From an uncultured Holophagales bacterium (lineage in GTDB: Bacteria > Acidobacteriota > Thermoanaerobaculia > UBA5066), in contig CALBDV010000702.1 of the NCBI GenBank assembly GCA_937927565.1, forward strand, positions 1 through 7,436: DNA of 7,436 bases, written 5' to 3'. Shown here piece by piece: positions 1 through 5,825 of the stretch (the first letter of the stretch is position 1; each line of letters starts with the position of its first letter). The notes beneath the pieces are model-generated. The model saw only the letters and a program-made list of their open reading frames with translations, was not told where the DNA came from and ran no database searches. The position numbers were made by a program, and so were the translations under genes.

Positions 1-368
1 ACGACGCGTGCCACCTCGGGGTGGACCTCGCAGTCGGCCCCGCGGAACGCGAAGTCGCAGAGGTTCTTGGCGGCGCCGAAGCCCCCGGGGAGGACGAGGG
101 CGTCGAGGGCGGACGGATCGAAGCCGGAGAGGCTTTTCACCTTTCCGCGCGCGATCCGCGCGGCCTCGACGAGGACGTTCCGCGTCTCGCCCTCCGCGGG
201 TTGCCCCGTCAGGTGGTTCACGACGTGCTTCTGGGCGACGTCGGGGGCGAGGCAGACGGCCTCGGCCCCGGCCCGGTCGAGCGCCAGGAGCGTCAGGACC
301 GCTTCGTGGATCTCGGCGCCGTCGTAGACGCCGCAGCCCGAGAGTACGACTCCGACTTTGGGCTTCAT
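1..368 (-). CDS. elbB: ElbB-type DJ-1/PfpI superfamily protein (glyoxalase III-like), 3' part cut by window edge
   Basis: The minus-strand translation from the ATG at 368-366 begins MKPKVGVVLSGCGVYDGAE and stays open to the window edge. That gives 122 residues of a protein that is about 215-220 residues in the family. Signatures of ElbB (older name: isoprenoid biosynthesis protein with amidotransferase-like domain) are SGCGVYDGAEIHEA at residues 10-23, the segment VVNHLTGQPAEGETRNVLVEAARIAR in pieces from about residue 50, and LPGGFGAAKNL at about residues 94-104. E. coli ElbB has been reported to have glyoxalase activity. The nucleophile-elbow cysteine expected further on lies outside the window, so the active site cannot be checked. 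The start is supported by a strong Shine-Dalgarno GGAGGT (374-379) five bases upstream. The gene follows the glycosyltransferase by 91 nt in the same direction. Identity is firm; the physiological role is not known from sequence. Confidence 0.93.
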   Translation of the reverse strand, partial: MKPKVGVVLSGCGVYDGAEIHEAVLTLLALDRAGAEAVCLAPDVAQKHVVNHLTGQPAEGETRNVLVEAARIARGKVKSLSGFDPSALDALVLPGGFGAAKNLCDFAFRGADCEVHPEVARV

Positions 369-373
369 GCTGC

Positions 374-399
374 ACCTCCGGTGTCGACCGGAGATCGTA
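374..399 (-). promoter_or_regulatory. elbB leader: Shine-Dalgarno inside a perfect inverted repeat, with a -10-like hexamer
   Basis: On the minus strand the arms CTCCGGT (393-387) and ACCGGAG (382-376) form a perfect 7-bp stem closed by a 4-nt loop (386-383). The 3' arm contains GGAG of the GGAGGT ribosome-binding site (379-374), so the hairpin would hide most of the site. Immediately upstream is TACGAT (399-394), matching the -10 consensus at four of six positions, with no convincing -35. If that were the promoter, transcription would begin near the inverted repeat, and the repeat would act more like an operator than an mRNA hairpin. Both readings are inference; only the repeat and the ribosome-binding site are seen directly. 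Confidence 0.35.
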
Positions 400-459
400 T
401 CGGGAGACGAGCCGGAAGGGGAGTGTGCCGAACGCGGGGGGCGCGAGGGGAGGGGCGGG

Positions 460-1206
460 TCAGGCCTGCGGAGGGGCGGGCCTCGCGCGCATCGTCCGCG
501 AGACGCGCCAGCGGATCCGGAAGAGGGCTGCGAACGCCTCCAGTCCGCCCCCGAGGCCCACGCGGGTGTCCGGAGAGTTGAACCAGAGGACCGGGACTTC
601 CGCGATCCGGTAGCCGAGCCGCCGGGCGAGGAGGAGCGCCTCGACGTCGAAGGCGAAGCGGTCGACCGTGCTCCGCGAGAATACTTCTCGGGCCACGTCG
701 CTCTGAAAGAGCTTGAAGCCGCACTGCGTGTCCCGGATGCCCGAGACGACGAGGAGTCTCACGAGGAGGTTGAAGAACCTCCCGCTCGCGACGCGGAAGA
801 GGGACTGCCGTTCCTTCACGAGCGTCGTGTCGACACCCCGGGAGCCGATGGCGACCGGGGCGCCGGCGGCCAGGAGCTTGTCGACCTCCTCGATCGGCGT
901 CGAGAGATCCGCGTCGGTTACGAGAACGTGCTCGCCCGAGGCCGCCAGGACGCCGGAGCGGACGGCGGCCCCCTTGCCACGGTTCTCCGGCAGGCGGATG
1001 ACTCGAAAGGAGAGCCCGAGGCCGGCGGCGGTCTTCTCGGCCACCGCGGCCGTCCGGTCCGAGGAGCCGTCGTCGACGACGAGGACCTCGGCCGACAAGG
1101 GTGGCGTGCGGGAGCCGAGCCAGTCGGCGATGCGGGCCAGGGCCACGGGGAGGCGCTTCTCCTCGTTGTAGGCGGGAATGACGAGGGAAAGGGCCGGGGG
1201 TGTCAT
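460..1206 (-). CDS. Family 2 glycosyltransferase, ALG5/DPM1-like (polyprenyl-phosphate glycosyltransferase)
   Basis: The product has 248 residues. It is a GT-A fold GT2 enzyme expected to move a sugar from a nucleotide donor, most likely onto a polyprenyl phosphate, at the cytoplasmic face of the membrane. Motifs in order: VIPAYNEE (9-16), VVDDGSSDRT (43-52), ENRGKGAAVRSG (74-85), the metal-binding DADLSTP (98-104), DTQCGFKLF (159-167) and FAFDVEALLLA (184-194). The last two are typical of the ALG5 (dolichyl-phosphate glucosyltransferase) branch. I see no C-terminal membrane segments of the kind carried by ArnC or GtrB proteins, so it looks soluble or peripheral. The ATG at 1206 overlaps the methyltransferase stop by four bases (ATGA, 1203-1206), and GAGGT lies about 7 nt upstream (1214-1218), so start and coupling are clear. 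Sugar and acceptor cannot be read from sequence. Confidence 0.93.
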   Translation of the reverse strand: MTPPALSLVIPAYNEEKRLPVALARIADWLGSRTPPLSAEVLVVDDGSSDRTAAVAEKTAAGLGLSFRVIRLPENRGKGAAVRSGVLAASGEHVLVTDADLSTPIEEVDKLLAAGAPVAIGSRGVDTTLVKERQSLFRVASGRFFNLLVRLLVVSGIRDTQCGFKLFQSDVAREVFSRSTVDRFAFDVEALLLARRLGYRIAEVPVLWFNSPDTRVGLGGGLEAFAALFRIRWRVSRTMRARPAPPQA

Positions 1207-1907
1207 GACGCGGACCTCGCTTCGTAGACGATCTGGTATCCGAACATCGCCGGCCAGGCGACGGCAAGGAGCCTCGCGGCGGCGCGGGCCGGGAAGGCGA
1301 GAGGGGGGCGGCCGAGGAAAGGAAGGGCGAGCTCGAAAGGCATCGCGGTCGGAATCTCCCTGAGGACCTGGAATCCGTTCCGCTGGAGGAGCTCCCGTCC
1401 GGTCCTGGGCGTGAAGAACCGAAGGTGCGTCCGATCGAGGATGCCGCGGTCCGACGGCGCGAACCGTCCGAAGAGGAGCCCGAGCCGGACGGTGACGTTG
1501 GCGACGTTCGGAAGAGAGACGAGGAGGAGGCCGCCGGGTTTCAGGATCGGCCGGATGAGCGTGAGCGCGAGGCCCGGCTCGGGAAGGTGCTCGAGGATGT
1601 CTCCGGCGACGACGAGGTCGAAGGGCTCCTTCCACGGCCCGGAGAGGCCCGCGACGACGTCCTCGACGAGAGGATCGTCGAAGAAGGACGCACCTTCCCT
1701 GGCGGCGTCGGGGTCGAGCTCGATTCCGGCGAGGTAGCGGCAGCGAGCGCGGATCCTGCGCGCGAGATGTCCGGCGCCAAAGCCGACGTCGAGCACGGAC
1801 AGGTCTTTGCCGAGCGCGTTGATCCGGGAGAGGAGAACGTCGTGGGACGAGCCCGGGATCTCCTTCCACGGATACCGCGAGCGCGGCAGCTCTCCCGCGT
1901 ACCTCAC
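1203..1907 (-). CDS. Class I SAM-dependent methyltransferase
   Basis: The product has 234 residues and a Rossmann-type methyltransferase core (Methyltransf_11/23 type). Motif I is VLDVGFGAGHLA (38-49). The acidic residue after strand 2 is in GIELDP (61-66). Motif II is FDLVVAGDILEHLPEP (96-111), followed by LKPGGLLLVSLPNVAN (122-137). DRTHLRFFTPRTGRELLQRNGF (158-179, given in two parts as DRTHLRFF and TPRTGRELLQRNGF) is common in methyltransferases near glycan and lipid-linked sugar genes. The start is GTG at 1907. Upstream in this frame the third-position GC bias disappears, so a longer start is unlikely. The Shine-Dalgarno is weak, but the GTG overlaps the stop of a possible 33-codon ORF (GTGA, 1904-1907), so translation may be coupled. 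The 3' end overlaps the glycosyltransferase start. The substrate is unknown; a sugar, lipid or quinone-like small molecule is possible. Confidence 0.93.
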   Translation of the reverse strand: MRYAGELPRSRYPWKEIPGSSHDVLLSRINALGKDLSVLDVGFGAGHLARRIRARCRYLAGIELDPDAAREGASFFDDPLVEDVVAGLSGPWKEPFDLVVAGDILEHLPEPGLALTLIRPILKPGGLLLVSLPNVANVTVRLGLLFGRFAPSDRGILDRTHLRFFTPRTGRELLQRNGFQVLREIPTAMPFELALPFLGRPPLAFPARAAARLLAVAWPAMFGYQIVYEARSAS

Positions 1908-2005
1908 GCTCTGGAGACCTGCGCGATCGGGATGAGCGCGGCCTTCTCGGCCCGGCGCGCGAAGCCGCCGATCCTGGCGTTCATCTGGCCGAGGACGAGA
2001 CGCAT
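1904..2005 (-). CDS. Possible small protein (33 residues), or remnant of a longer gene
   Basis: This minus-strand ORF runs from ATG at 2005 to TGA at 1904-1906. It encodes 33 residues starting MRLVLGQMNARIGGFA and ending IPIAQVSRA. Support for coding comes from the third positions, where about 31 of 33 codons end in G or C while the methyltransferase frame through the same bases does not, and from the GTGA overlap with the methyltransferase start. Against it, there is no good Shine-Dalgarno at the usual distance: GAGAGGG lies about 16 nt upstream, with a 5-bp G/C stem (2007-2024) between. The first 15 residues resemble the start of nitrilase-type domains such as the N-terminus of glutamine-dependent NAD synthetase (MRxxLxQxNxxxG). 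It could therefore be a degraded fragment of such a gene, or simply a coupling leader ORF. No function is assigned. Confidence 0.35.
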   Translation of the reverse strand: MRLVLGQMNARIGGFARRAEKAALIPIAQVSRA

Positions 2006-2037
2006 CGGGCGGATGGTAACGCCCTCTCTTCGCCGGT

Positions 2038-2679
2038 TCAGCGGGTCGCGACGAGGGTCGTGCCGGAGAGGAGGTCGGAGAGCGTCCGCCCCTTCCGGTC
2101 GAAGGCGACCACGAGGAGGGGAACGCCGGCGAGCGCTCCCGTCAGCAGCGCTCCGAGAAAACGAAGGGACGAGGCCGCGAGGGTCGGCGATCCGCCGTCC
2201 GCGGCCGAGACGCGAAGGTCGGCGAGCGCCATTCCGGGCGTCGCGCCCCAGACGAACGGTACGAGGACGAGCAGGACGAGCGCCGCGAGGAAGAGGAAGG
2301 CGCCGAGGCCGAGGAGGGCTGCCGGAGGAAAGCGGAGCTGGAGGAGGATCGCCCCGGCGGCGAGCTCGAGGGCGCCGAAGAGGCCGAGGATGACGACGTC
2401 GGCGAGGCCAGCGGCGAAACGCCGCGCGAACGCGACGGGGACCTCGGCGCCCGGCTCGTCGACGACCTCCTCGGGCTCGTCGAAGCTCGCGACCGTCGAG
2501 GACGTGGAGGCGACCGCCGCGGGCTGGGGGGCGGTGCCGGGAGGCGCCGCGGAGGGCGAGAGCGGCGCCTCGGAGACGTCGGGGAAGAGGCTCATCGTCT
2601 TCGCACGCCCCCTGGCCGGAGGAGCGGGATCTCCTCCCAGCGGATGCTCGGCGAGCGGATCGCGACCCTTGTCCGTCAT
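2038..2679 (-). CDS. RDD family integral membrane protein
   Basis: The product has 213 residues from the ATG at 2679. Residues 1-80 are a disordered, Pro/Ala/Ser- and acid-rich N-terminus. The RDD domain follows. RRFAAGLAD (86-94) supplies the Arg and first Asp at the start of the first hydrophobic segment (about 92-116). A second hydrophobic segment spans about 119-144. WGATPGMALADLRVSAADGG (144-163) is the characteristic loop, normally G-x-TPG-x-x-L-x-x-LRV. A third segment covers about 173-193, and FDRKGRTLSDLLSGT (193-207) closes the domain. RDD proteins have no single known function; some are linked to ion transport. The gene starts 10 nt after the TPR gene stop, suggesting one operon. 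I see no strong Shine-Dalgarno at 2679. An internal ATG at 2595 (MSLFPDVSE) preceded by AGGGGG is an alternative that would remove 28 residues without touching the domain. Confidence 0.92.
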   Translation of the reverse strand: MTDKGRDPLAEHPLGGDPAPPARGRAKTMSLFPDVSEAPLSPSAAPPGTAPQPAAVASTSSTVASFDEPEEVVDEPGAEVPVAFARRFAAGLADVVILGLFGALELAAGAILLQLRFPPAALLGLGAFLFLAALVLLVLVPFVWGATPGMALADLRVSAADGGSPTLAASSLRFLGALLTGALAGVPLLVVAFDRKGRTLSDLLSGTTLVATR

Positions 2680-2689
2680 CGGTCGTCGC

Positions 2690-4798
2690 TCACGGGCGGG
2701 GCGAGACGTGCTTGACGTAGATTCGTGCAAGGAGGTCGTTCGTCCCCCCGGCATAGCGTCGCGAAAACTTCAGGTGCCTCTGCGTCTCGACGTCCTGCGG
2801 GCGGAGCGCGGCCGCCTCGCGAAATGCCTCTGCCGCCTTCTTCGTGCTTCCCGACTGCAGGTTCAGGATTCCGTCGTTGAAATAGCTCTTGAAGAGGTAT
2901 TCCTCCACGTCCTTGTTCTTCGGATCCTGCTTTCGAAGGTCCCAGAGGAGCCGGAGAGCGCTCTCGTAGTCCTGCTCGTTGTAGGAGCGGATCGCCGACC
3001 CGAGGGCCGAAACCGAATCCCGGGCGCGGGAAAGCGCCTGGGCGGCCTCGGCGTCGTCGGGCCGGGCCTTGACGACGAGGTCGAGAGACTTCACGGCATC
3101 GATGTAGCGGCCTGAAGCGAGGCTCGCCAGGCCCGCCAGCCGAGCCTCGTCGACCTGGGCGTCGCTGACGGCCGGACCGGCCGCAGGGCGAGGTTCGGCC
3201 GACGACTTGAACTGGTCGATCAGGACGAGGGCCTGGTCGTGCCGCGGATCGCTGGACGGAATGGCGGTCAGGATCCCGAGCGCGTCGTCCACCTTGCCCT
3301 GCTTGAAGAGTGTCTGCGCCTCTTCGAGCGGGTCCTGCTGCGCGGGAGCCCCCGCCGCGGGCGGCGCCACGGCCGCGGCGGCCGGAGGAGCCTCTTCCTT
3401 CGGCCTGAACAGGAACCATGCGGCCGCCGCGACACCGACGAGAACGAGCACCGCGACGCCGATCAGGACACGCCCGTCGATTCCGCCGCGGCGCGCCGGC
3501 GCCTCGGCCTCGCGCCGCGAGGAGCCGGCCCTGGTCCCGGCTGGGGCGGAGTCCTCACCCGACCGCCCGTCGAGGGAGGGGAGATCGTCGGCGAACGATG
3601 GCCGGACGGGGGACTCGAGCTCGTCGCCCATGTACGGCGCGTCGGGCAGGGACGGTGCGGAAGAAGAGGCCTCGCCCGCGGAGGGCACCACGAGCACTGC
3701 ATCGATCTGGTTCAGGTAGTTCCGCGCCGTCGCGTCCGACTCCGAGAGCGTCAGCACCTGGAGGAAGGCATTCCGTGCCGACGGGAGGTCGCCCGCCTCG
3801 TAGCGCTGCACGCCCTCGGTGAGAAGGACGTCGAGCTGTCGCGCAGCCTCGCTCTGCTTCTCCCGGGCGGCGTCGATCCGGCGGGACGCCTCGTCGTTCG
3901 AGAGGTCGATCAGGAAGACCCTGCTCCAGAGGTCGATGGCCTCCTGCAGGTGGCCCCGGGCCGCGGCGTCGTCCCCCTGCCTGAGGAACTGGGAGATTCG
4001 GGGGTCTGCGGGGGCGGCCGATCCTGGAGCGGGCCCTCGGTCGGGGAATGGGAGGACGGGCGCGGGCGACGCGAACGGGTCGGCGGGAAGGGCAGCGGAT
4101 CCGAAGAGGTCGGTCGAGGGTTCCGGCAGGGCGAATGCGTCACTCGGGGGAGCGGGGGTCGCGAAGGGGTCGGCCGGGGGAGCGGGCGAGGAGAACGGGT
4201 CGCCTGCTGGGGACGGGGCCTCCGAGAACGAGAGCTCCGGGGGGAGCGCGCCGGAGCTGACGGAGCCGTCGGAGCCGGGGGCGGCGGAATCGAAGGCGGG
4301 GGTGGGCAGTGAGGTTGGCAGGTTCGGGAAGACCGGGGCCGCCGGGGCCGCCGGGGCCGAGGGCGCGAACGGGTCGGGGCCCAGGTCTTCGAACCCGAGG
4401 TCGTCGAGGCCCGAGCCGGTGGAACTGGGCGGCGCGACCGAGGGAGGAGGCACCGCCGGGACCGCCCAGCCTGCGGCCGGCGTGGCCGGCCCGGCGGCGG
4501 GAGCAACGACCGGTGCAGGCGCAGGCGCAGGCCGCGCGGACGGGGGCACGGAGCCGAAGACGTCGAAGTCCGCGAGGTCCACGACGGTCCCCGCGGCGAC
4601 GCCTCGAAGCGACGACAGCAGCCGCCGGGCAGGCGCGAAACGCGCGTCCATCTTCAGAATGAAGTCACAGCCCAGGAGCGCGTCCTCGTTCCGGCCCGCC
4701 CGCGCCATGTCGAGCGTGTGACGGAACGTCTGGAGGACTTTCTCGCGGGCTTCGGCAGAGAGGGATGGACTCCCCGGGTAAGAAGCGGGCTCGGGCAT
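2690..4798 (-). CDS. Membrane-anchored TPR-repeat protein with long Pro/Ala-rich linker
   Basis: The product has 702 residues. In order: an N-terminal helical TPR-like unit (about 17-65, ending FAPARRLLSSLRG), a low-complexity Pro/Ala/Ser linker (about 82-265) containing five tandem decapeptides, cytoplasmic-side TPR-like helices (about 270-368, including EGVQRYEAGDLPSARNAF), a second acidic/Ser-rich linker, and a basic stretch REAEAPARRGGIDGR. Then comes one membrane segment (about 444-464, VLIGVAVLVLVGVAAAAWFLF in part), an Ala/Pro spacer, and C-terminal TPRs (about 490-675, with ALGILTAIP, YIDAVKSLDLVVKARP, YESALRLLWDLRKQDP and AAEAFREAAALRPQ). The positive-inside rule places the N-terminus in the cytoplasm and the C-terminal TPRs outside. 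It is probably a scaffold for protein-protein contacts; partners are unknown, though the next gene encodes an RDD membrane protein. The start at 4798 has GAGAGG five bases upstream (4804-4809). Confidence 0.9.
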   Translation of the reverse strand: MPEPASYPGSPSLSAEAREKVLQTFRHTLDMARAGRNEDALLGCDFILKMDARFAPARRLLSSLRGVAAGTVVDLADFDVFGSVPPSARPAPAPAPVVAPAAGPATPAAGWAVPAVPPPSVAPPSSTGSGLDDLGFEDLGPDPFAPSAPAAPAAPVFPNLPTSLPTPAFDSAAPGSDGSVSSGALPPELSFSEAPSPAGDPFSSPAPPADPFATPAPPSDAFALPEPSTDLFGSAALPADPFASPAPVLPFPDRGPAPGSAAPADPRISQFLRQGDDAAARGHLQEAIDLWSRVFLIDLSNDEASRRIDAAREKQSEAARQLDVLLTEGVQRYEAGDLPSARNAFLQVLTLSESDATARNYLNQIDAVLVVPSAGEASSSAPSLPDAPYMGDELESPVRPSFADDLPSLDGRSGEDSAPAGTRAGSSRREAEAPARRGGIDGRVLIGVAVLVLVGVAAAAWFLFRPKEEAPPAAAAVAPPAAGAPAQQDPLEEAQTLFKQGKVDDALGILTAIPSSDPRHDQALVLIDQFKSSAEPRPAAGPAVSDAQVDEARLAGLASLASGRYIDAVKSLDLVVKARPDDAEAAQALSRARDSVSALGSAIRSYNEQDYESALRLLWDLRKQDPKNKDVEEYLFKSYFNDGILNLQSGSTKKAAEAFREAAALRPQDVETQRHLKFSRRYAGGTNDLLARIYVKHVSPRP
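4052..4201 (-). repeat. Five tandem 30-nt units encoding a DPFASPAPPA-type decapeptide
   Basis: Within the TPR gene, Asp residues at 200, 210, 220, 230 and 240 each open a 10-residue unit: DPFSSPAPPA, DPFATPAPPS, DAFALPEPST, DLFGSAALPA and DPFASPAPVL. The period is exactly 30 nt. Single related motifs occur outside the array (DVFGS at 79, DPFAP at 142). The units have diverged, so the array is not a recent slippage product. The Asp-x-Phe core in a disordered Pro-rich region resembles short linear binding motifs in general form only; no partner is known. Confidence 0.75.
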
Positions 4799-4897
4799 GG
4801 GAACCTCTCGAACTCAGCGTAACAAGCAGTCTTTCCGGCGGCAAGCTCCGTGCGTCCCCGCGGTAAGATCCGCGATCCCGATCCGGGAGAGGTTCAG
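4799..4897. promoter_or_regulatory. Divergent intergenic region between the TPR gene and ftcD
   Basis: This 99-nt stretch must hold the promoters of both divergent genes. Toward ftcD there is a -10-like TAAGAT (4864-4869, four of six consensus positions). It is framed by a perfect 5-bp inverted repeat CGCGG/CCGCG (4859-4863 and 4870-4874), and three GATCC copies start at 4867, 4874 and 4880. Initiation near 4876 would leave a leader of about 22 nt. No convincing -35 lies 16-18 nt upstream. Toward the TPR gene, TTGCCG (4844-4839) and TACGCT (4821-4816) are 17 nt apart, but initiation would fall on the ribosome-binding site, so this pair is doubtful. Both genes use a closely matching ribosome-binding site, GAGAGGTTC followed closely by ATG. 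Confidence 0.3.
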
Positions 4898-5818
4898 ATG
4901 ACGACACTGATCGAATGCATCCCGAACATCAGCGAAGGGCGCCGCCCGGAAGTGGTTGCGGCCGTCCGAAACGCCGCGGTTTCGGCCGGTCCCGGAGTCC
5001 TCCTTCTCGACTGGACGTCCGACGCCGACCACAACCGCTCCGTCCTGACCTTTCTCGGGGACGGGCCGGCCCTCGTCCGGGCGATGGAGGCGATGGTCGC
5101 CGAAGCCCTCGTCCACGTCGACCTGACGAAGCACGAGGGGGCACACCCGCGGCTCGGCGCCGTCGACGTCATCCCGTTCGTCCCGATCCGCGGGGCGACC
5201 GCCGCCGACTGCGTCGCTCTCGCCAAGGAGCTCGGCGCCCGGCTCGCCGAGAAGCACGGCCTGCCGGTCTACCTCTACGAAGACGCCGCTTCGAGCGAGG
5301 CGCGCCGGAACCTGGCCACGATCCGCAAGGGGGAGTTCGAGGGGCTCGGCGAGAAGATGAAGAGCCCCGACTGGAAGCCCGACTTCGGCCCGGACGCGCC
5401 CCACCCGACCGGGGGGGCGACGGTCGTCGGGGCGCGCTCCCCCCTCGTCGCCTACAACATCAACCTCGGAACGGCGGATCTCTCGATCGCCGACCGGATC
5501 GCGAAGTCGATCCGCCACCTTTCCGGCGGATACCGGTTCGTCAAGGCGATGGGGGTCAAGCTGGAGGCCCGCGGCATCGTCCAGGTCTCGATCAACATGA
5601 CGAACACCGAGAAGACGCCGCTGCACCGTGTCTTCGAGACGGTGCGGTCCGAGGCCGAGCGCTTCGGCGTCCCGGTCGTCGGCTCCGAGATCATCGGTCT
5701 CGTCCCGCAGGCGGCGCTCGTCGGCGCCGCCGAGCACTACCTCCGGCTCGAGTCGCCCGCCGCGTCGCAGGTTCTCGAGAACAAGCTGCTCGACGTCGCC
5801 CTCGCGGCGAAGGAGTAG
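4898..5818 (+). CDS. ftcD: Glutamate formimidoyltransferase (stand-alone FT domain)
   Basis: The product has 306 residues. It transfers the formimino group from N-formimino-L-glutamate to tetrahydrofolate (EC 2.1.2.5), a late step of one histidine degradation route, in the cytoplasm. The start MTTLIECIPNISEGR is the family's normal N-terminus. DLTKHEGAHPRLGAVDVIPF (75-94) holds His83, which aligns with the catalytic His82 of the mammalian enzyme. Further matches are LPVYLYEDAA (116-134 region), DFGPDAPHPTGGATVVGARS, AYNINLGT and VVGSEIIGLVPQAAL near the C-terminus. The length fits the formimidoyltransferase domain alone, without the cyclodeaminase domain fused in animals. The ATG at 4898 is chosen because of this N-terminus and the GGGAGAGG site (4885-4892) five bases upstream; an in-frame ATG at 4850 has neither. 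No hut genes are adjacent. The 3' end lies 7 nt from the convergent hydrolase gene, and no terminator hairpin is visible between them. Confidence 0.96.
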   Translation: MTTLIECIPNISEGRRPEVVAAVRNAAVSAGPGVLLLDWTSDADHNRSVLTFLGDGPALVRAMEAMVAEALVHVDLTKHEGAHPRLGAVDVIPFVPIRGATAADCVALAKELGARLAEKHGLPVYLYEDAASSEARRNLATIRKGEFEGLGEKMKSPDWKPDFGPDAPHPTGGATVVGARSPLVAYNINLGTADLSIADRIAKSIRHLSGGYRFVKAMGVKLEARGIVQVSINMTNTEKTPLHRVFETVRSEAERFGVPVVGSEIIGLVPQAALVGAAEHYLRLESPAASQVLENKLLDVALAAKE

Positions 5819-5825
5819 AAGCCCG

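Noticed and set aside
358..1227. Long plus-strand open frame (289 codons) opposite the glycosyltransferase
   Set aside because: It is antisense to a gene with clear GT2 motifs. Stop codons are rare on the opposite strand of such GC-rich genes, and the translation is a charged, motif-free composition.
2007..2024. Terminator after the RDD gene
   Set aside because: The stem is only 5 bp (GGGCG/CGCCC) with an 8-nt loop and no following T-run. At most it lies between a distant Shine-Dalgarno and the small-ORF start.
3239..4312. Plus-strand open frame of 357 codons opposite the TPR gene
   Set aside because: It is Gly/Arg/Glu-rich low complexity that mirrors the Pro/Ala linker on the true strand; there is no start signal and no motif.
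4816..4844. TTGCCG and TACGCT, 17 nt apart, as a sigma-70 promoter for the TPR gene
   Set aside because: Matches are four and three of six, and the predicted start would fall on the ribosome-binding site, leaving almost no leader.
4814..5737. Minus-strand open frame of 307 codons opposite ftcD
   Set aside because: FtcD on the plus strand matches its family end to end, including the catalytic His region. The antisense product is Arg/Asp/Gly-rich with no recognisable motif.
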